Source: Syntrophorhabdaceae bacterium (GTDB taxonomy: Bacteria; Desulfobacterota; Syntrophorhabdia; Syntrophorhabdales; Syntrophorhabdaceae). Taken from it: a stretch of DNA of 8,172 nucleotides. A program made the translations under genes and the position numbers. The notes below the pieces were generated by a model, which was given only the letters and a program-made list of their open reading frames with translations, had not been told where the DNA came from and searched no databases. The stretch is taken from positions 1 to 8,172 of the forward strand of contig JAOAFK010000067.1 of NCBI GenBank assembly GCA_026416315.1. The letters run 5' to 3'. Shown here piece after piece: positions 5,464-8,172 of the stretch; position 1 is the stretch's first letter; the number at the start of each line of letters is the position of its first letter.

Positions 5464-7014
5464 ATGAGTCTTATTGAAGCGTACATCATAACATTCATTG
5501 CAAGTTTTTGCTCTCTTGTAATAGAGATGGTAGCAGGACGCATTCTCGCACCTTTTGTTGGTGTTTCCATCTATACATGGACAAGTATTATAGGCGTTAT
5601 ACTTGCAGGAATAAGCATAGGTGCCTATATTGGTGGAAAACTTGCAGATAGATTTCCCACAAGAAAGACCTTGGGGTGGCTCCTTCTCATTTCAGGTATA
5701 ACTTCCCTCACCATCATACCCCTTACCTATGCCATTGCTGCATATAGATTCCCTGTATCCCTTATGTTGAGGATATTTATAGTAACCACAATTATTTTTT
5801 TTATACCTGGTTGTGTTTTAGGGACTATTTCCCCTGTTGTGGTAAGACTTACATTAAAAAACCTCGAAAGGGCTGGAAATGTAATAGGAAAGATCTATGC
5901 CTTTTCAACCCTCGGTGCCATAATAGGCACCTTTGCCACAGGCTTTTTTCTCATTTCCTATATGGGCACAAGAAGCATTGTCTTTACCATGGGAATAATA
6001 CTTATACTTGCAGCAATATTTTCCGGCTCTCTATTTAAAACCAAAAGAAGTGCTGTATTGTTTTTAATTATAGCAATACCTTTTTTATGGCTCATCTACC
6101 ATTATCTGTACAGACCACCTCTCACAAAAAACACATATCTTTATAAAGAAAGTGATTACTTCACCATAAAATTGACAAAAACAACAAGTTCTGACGGCGA
6201 AACCCCTCTTGAGGCCTTAATCCTTGATAACCTGATCCATTCTTATGTATCCCTTGAAAATCCCCTTCACATAGAATATGAATATGAGAGGATATATTCG
6301 GATGTCCTGAAATGGAAATTCAAAAAAAACGAGCGATTTAAGAGCCTTACAATAGGTGGGGGTGGATATACATTTCCGAGATATATGGAGGTATATTATC
6401 CAAATGCAGATATTGATGTTGTGGAAATAGACCCTGAGGTTACAAAGATAGTTTACAGTCATTTAGGGCTTCCAAATAATACCCGCATAAGAAGTTTTAA
6501 CGAAGATGGAAGATGGTATGTGATGCATTGTAAGGAAAAGTATGACCTTATATTTACCGATGCATACAACGACCTCTCCATACCATATCATCTAACAACA
6601 AAAGAATTTTTGCAGCAACTGAAGGATATATTAAAACCAAAGGGTATTCTTATGTCCAATATAATAGATAATTTTCAGAGAGGGGCCTTTTTACCATCTT
6701 ATATGAAGACACTGTCTGAAGTATTCGGAAAGGACAATGTTTTTCTTGTATCCGTAAGCCCTGACTTTGAAAATACAAAGATAAGTACATTTATAGTGAT
6801 AGCCTCCAATGGTCAGATGGACATTGATAAATTCGTCCATTTTGTGGAGACAGAACTAAAAGACCATGCAAAATCGTATGTGGTGCCAAAGGCCATGGTG
6901 GAAGCCTTTATAAATAAAAAATATGCCATTGTTATAAGGGATGACTATGCACCGGTGGACAACCTTATTGCCCCTGTTTTTGAGGAGAGATTCGGATACA
7001 ACAGAAAAAGCTGA
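5464..7014 (+). CDS. Membrane protein fused to a spermidine-synthase-like methyltransferase-fold domain
   Basis: The 516-residue protein has two parts. Residues 1-215 hold about seven hydrophobic helices (near 4-24, 38-58, 70-95, 103-125, 143-165, 170-190, 197-215), including the family signature LVIEMVAGRILAPFVG at 18-33. Residues about 220-510 are a soluble spermidine-synthase-like domain with a nucleotide loop LTIGGGGYTFPR at 295-306 and acidic VVEIDPEV at 319-326. DLIFTDAYNDLSIPYHLTTKEF at 361-382 stands where polyamine synthases carry the DSTDP-type substrate Asp. RDDYAPVDNL at 492-501 closes the domain. AGGAGGG at 5447-5453 supports the start (10-nt spacer). Fused proteins of this type are widespread in bacteria and usually annotated as spermidine synthase or fused MFS/spermidine synthase, but aminopropyl transfer is not established for them. 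I see no polyamine partner gene nearby. Confidence 0.88.
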   Translation: MSLIEAYIITFIASFCSLVIEMVAGRILAPFVGVSIYTWTSIIGVILAGISIGAYIGGKLADRFPTRKTLGWLLLISGITSLTIIPLTYAIAAYRFPVSLMLRIFIVTTIIFFIPGCVLGTISPVVVRLTLKNLERAGNVIGKIYAFSTLGAIIGTFATGFFLISYMGTRSIVFTMGIILILAAIFSGSLFKTKRSAVLFLIIAIPFLWLIYHYLYRPPLTKNTYLYKESDYFTIKLTKTTSSDGETPLEALILDNLIHSYVSLENPLHIEYEYERIYSDVLKWKFKKNERFKSLTIGGGGYTFPRYMEVYYPNADIDVVEIDPEVTKIVYSHLGLPNNTRIRSFNEDGRWYVMHCKEKYDLIFTDAYNDLSIPYHLTTKEFLQQLKDILKPKGILMSNIIDNFQRGAFLPSYMKTLSEVFGKDNVFLVSVSPDFENTKISTFIVIASNGQMDIDKFVHFVETELKDHAKSYVVPKAMVEAFINKKYAIVIRDDYAPVDNLIAPVFEERFGYNRKS

Positions 7015-7023
7015 TAATGAAAC

Positions 7024-7052
7024 TTGATTTATTCTAAAAGATTTTTTAAAAT
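7024..7052 (+). promoter_or_regulatory. Promoter of tRNA-Gly
   Basis: TTGATT (7024-7029), a 17-nt spacer, and TAAAAT (7047-7052), matching the sigma-70 boxes at 4/6 and 5/6. The predicted start near 7059 lies 4 nt before the mature tRNA 5' end. The short distance to the tRNA makes it convincing despite the AT-rich surroundings. Confidence 0.55.
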
Positions 7053-7062
7053 AAACATATAT

Positions 7063-7138
7063 GCGGGCATAGCTCAGCAGGTAGAGTGCAAGCTTCCCAA
7101 GCTTGATGCCGCGGGTTCGATCCCCGTTGCCCGCTCCA
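7063..7138 (+). tRNA. tRNA-Gly, anticodon CCC
   Basis: A complete 76-nt cloverleaf with encoded CCA. The acceptor stem GCGGGCA (7063-7069) pairs with TGCCCGC (7128-7134). The D stem is GCTC/GAGT and the anticodon stem is CAAGC/GCTTG around the loop TTCCCAA, so the anticodon is CCC at 7096-7098. The T stem GCGGG/CCCGT holds the loop TTCGATC. The discriminator base is T at 7135, as expected for bacterial glycine tRNAs, followed by CCA at 7136-7138. It reads GGG codons. A run of seven T residues at 7148-7154 may help termination, but no separate hairpin is visible. Confidence 0.96.
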
Positions 7139-7285
7139 TTTAAGAAATTTTTTTAGTGTCGTGCTTATTCCACAGTTAACCTTTTTAAAAAAATAATGAA
7201 AATTTAAAAATAACCATATAAAGGGTACATATATTCAATGATGAGCTTTTCTATGTTGTCCATTAAGGCGAGTGCAGAGTTTTGC

Positions 7286-7314
7286 TTGCCATAAAAAAAA
7301 ATTGAGTATAGAAT
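7286..7314 (+). promoter_or_regulatory. Promoter of the CODH gene
   Basis: TTGCCA (7286-7291), exactly 17 nt, then TAGAAT (7309-7314): each box matches the sigma-70 consensus at 5/6. Transcription would start near 7321, giving a leader of about 43 nt before the ATG at 7364. The rest of the tRNA-to-CODH spacer (7139-7285) is AT-rich and shows no gene or clear structure. Confidence 0.6.
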
Positions 7315-7328
7315 ATCAACAGATATTC
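7311..7328. promoter_or_regulatory. Inverted repeat overlapping the CODH promoter (candidate operator)
   Basis: GAATATC and GATATTC are perfect 7-bp inverted arms separated by AACA. The site overlaps the TAGAAT -10 box and the predicted start, where a bound repressor would block transcription. It does not match the FNR (TTGAT-N4-ATCAA) or CooA (TGTCA-type) patterns as I know them, so the regulator is unknown. It could instead fold as a weak AT-rich RNA hairpin. Confidence 0.45.
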
Positions 7329-7363
7329 CCGTTGTTTTAAGCTGAAAATAAGGAGGTAACATC

Positions 7364-8172
7364 ATGGAAGAAAACAGGATTTCCTATCACGCATCGGTCC
7401 TAAAAGTATACGAAAGAATTAAAAGGGACAATATGGATAATATATGGGATAGATACGAGGCTCAGGGCATGGGTGGCAATCCAGACCAGAGGTGCCCATT
7501 CTGTCAGGCCGGGGTTCGATGCGACCTCTGCTCTAATGGACCATGCAGGGCAGATGTATCAAAAAATAAAAAGGGTGTTTGTGGCATCACAGGTGACGGC
7601 ATGGCCATGAGGATGATGCTTCTTCGTAATGTTCTCGGTGCATCCACCTATCACTATCATACAGAACAGACAATAAAGACGCTGCGAGCAGTGGCAGAAG
7701 GTAAATCTCCCTTTAAAATAAAAGATTTAGATAAACTCATGGCGCTGGCCATCAGATTTAATATCCCAGATTTTATGCCCGAAGACGAGATCATCCTTAC
7801 ACTATGTAATCATTTCGAGGCAGATTTCACCAGAAGATATGACGAACCGAGCCATATAGTCCTTACCCTTGCACCGAAAGAAAGGATTAACAGGTGGAAG
7901 GGGTTGGGGATTTTTCCAGGGGGCATATACAGCGAAATGATGCTTGCCACAAGTTCTTGCCTTACAAATGTGGACGGATACTATAAAAGTCTTGCCTTAA
8001 AGGCGTTAAGACTCTCCATTGCCATGGCGTATCAGAGTCAACTAATAAATGAATACTGTCAGGATATACTTTTCGGGACACCAAGACCCCATAAGGTAAG
8101 ATGTGATTTAGGGGTTCTTGACCCTGATTATGTAAATGTTTTACCCAACGGACACGAGCCTTTTCTCGGGTT
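7364..8172 (+). CDS. cooS: Anaerobic Ni-Fe carbon monoxide dehydrogenase catalytic subunit (N-terminal 269 residues, runs off right edge)
   Basis: Interconverts CO and CO2 with low-potential electrons at a Ni-Fe-S C-cluster; the family acts alone or with acetyl-CoA synthase. The visible part matches the CooS/AcsA N-terminus. WDRYEAQ at 28-34 is followed by RCPFCQAGVRCDLCSNGPCR at 43-62 and GVCG at 71-74. B-cluster cysteines are Cys53, 56, 61 and 73. The D-cluster candidates are Cys44 and Cys47, a CX2C spacing. Further matches are DILFGTPRP at 234-242, GVLDPDYVN at 250-258 and NGHEPFLG at 262-269, where His264 is the likely C-cluster ligand. The MGVD-type stretch before the helical domain is SSCLTNVD, and the usual His-rich channel segment is altered, so this is a divergent member. 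AGGAGGT at 7351-7357, 6 nt before the ATG, fixes the start. The C-cluster cysteines lie outside the window, so Wood-Ljungdahl versus stand-alone use cannot be decided. Confidence 0.92.
   Translation, partial: MEENRISYHASVLKVYERIKRDNMDNIWDRYEAQGMGGNPDQRCPFCQAGVRCDLCSNGPCRADVSKNKKGVCGITGDGMAMRMMLLRNVLGASTYHYHTEQTIKTLRAVAEGKSPFKIKDLDKLMALAIRFNIPDFMPEDEIILTLCNHFEADFTRRYDEPSHIVLTLAPKERINRWKGLGIFPGGIYSEMMLATSSCLTNVDGYYKSLALKALRLSIAMAYQSQLINEYCQDILFGTPRPHKVRCDLGVLDPDYVNVLPNGHEPFLG

Noticed and set aside
7063..7138. tRNA-Sec partner for SelA
   Set aside because: The anticodon is CCC, not TCA, the acceptor stem has 7 bp and the variable loop is 5 nt; it is an ordinary tRNA-Gly.
7139..7285. Integration site or mobile-element scar next to the tRNA
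   Set aside because: No repeat of the tRNA 3' end, integrase or transposase fragment is visible within the window.
7260..7300. Sigma-54 promoter before CODH (GTGC...TTGCT)
   Set aside because: The GG and GC dinucleotides are not at the required 10-nt spacing; the sigma-70 match at 7286-7314 is much better.

Overview
This AT-rich window reads like a strictly anaerobic, Gram-negative-type bacterium of the Desulfobacterota/Nitrospirota kind. The clues are a Ni-dependent carbon monoxide dehydrogenase, a 2-oxoacid:ferredoxin oxidoreductase operon and selenocysteine machinery. The taxonomic guess is weak, because it rests on gene content and base composition alone.

Layout. Positions 1-2547 (minus strand) hold a three-gene operon: a PLP aminotransferase, then a shortened IorA-like protein, then the start of an IorB/2-oxoacid oxidoreductase gamma-type subunit that overlaps its neighbour by 4 bp and runs off the left edge. 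Positions 2548-2971 separate this operon from divergently transcribed genes and hold its 5' leader. Positions 2972-5337 (plus strand) hold selA and an RluD-type pseudouridine synthase. Positions 5464-7014 hold a membrane protein fused to a spermidine-synthase-like domain. A tRNA-Gly(CCC) lies at 7063-7138 with its own promoter. A CODH catalytic subunit starts at 7364 and runs off the right edge. It has a good promoter whose -10 box is overlapped by an inverted repeat.

Main discovery. The aminotransferase operon leader looks like a complete tryptophan attenuator. A strong minus-strand promoter leads into a 13-codon leader peptide, MVKTYKNWWWQLL, with three consecutive Trp codons. Directly after its stop codon lie RNA segments that can form either a 13-bp antiterminator or a 12-bp GC-rich terminator, never both. 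The spacing matches ribosome stalling on the Trp codons. A second terminator-like hairpin with a longer U tract follows.

Inference. An operon switched on when charged tRNA-Trp is scarce should supply or salvage tryptophan or other aromatic amino acids rather than degrade them. One route would be reductive carboxylation of an arylacetate-level precursor to the arylpyruvate, followed by transamination. The IorA-like partner, however, has lost its C-terminal ferredoxin domain, the CxGCxHR segment and the Asp of the thiamine-diphosphate GDS motif. It therefore either has a non-catalytic role or works with another subunit. This combination of Trp attenuator, aminotransferase and eroded IorA with IorB deserves follow-up.
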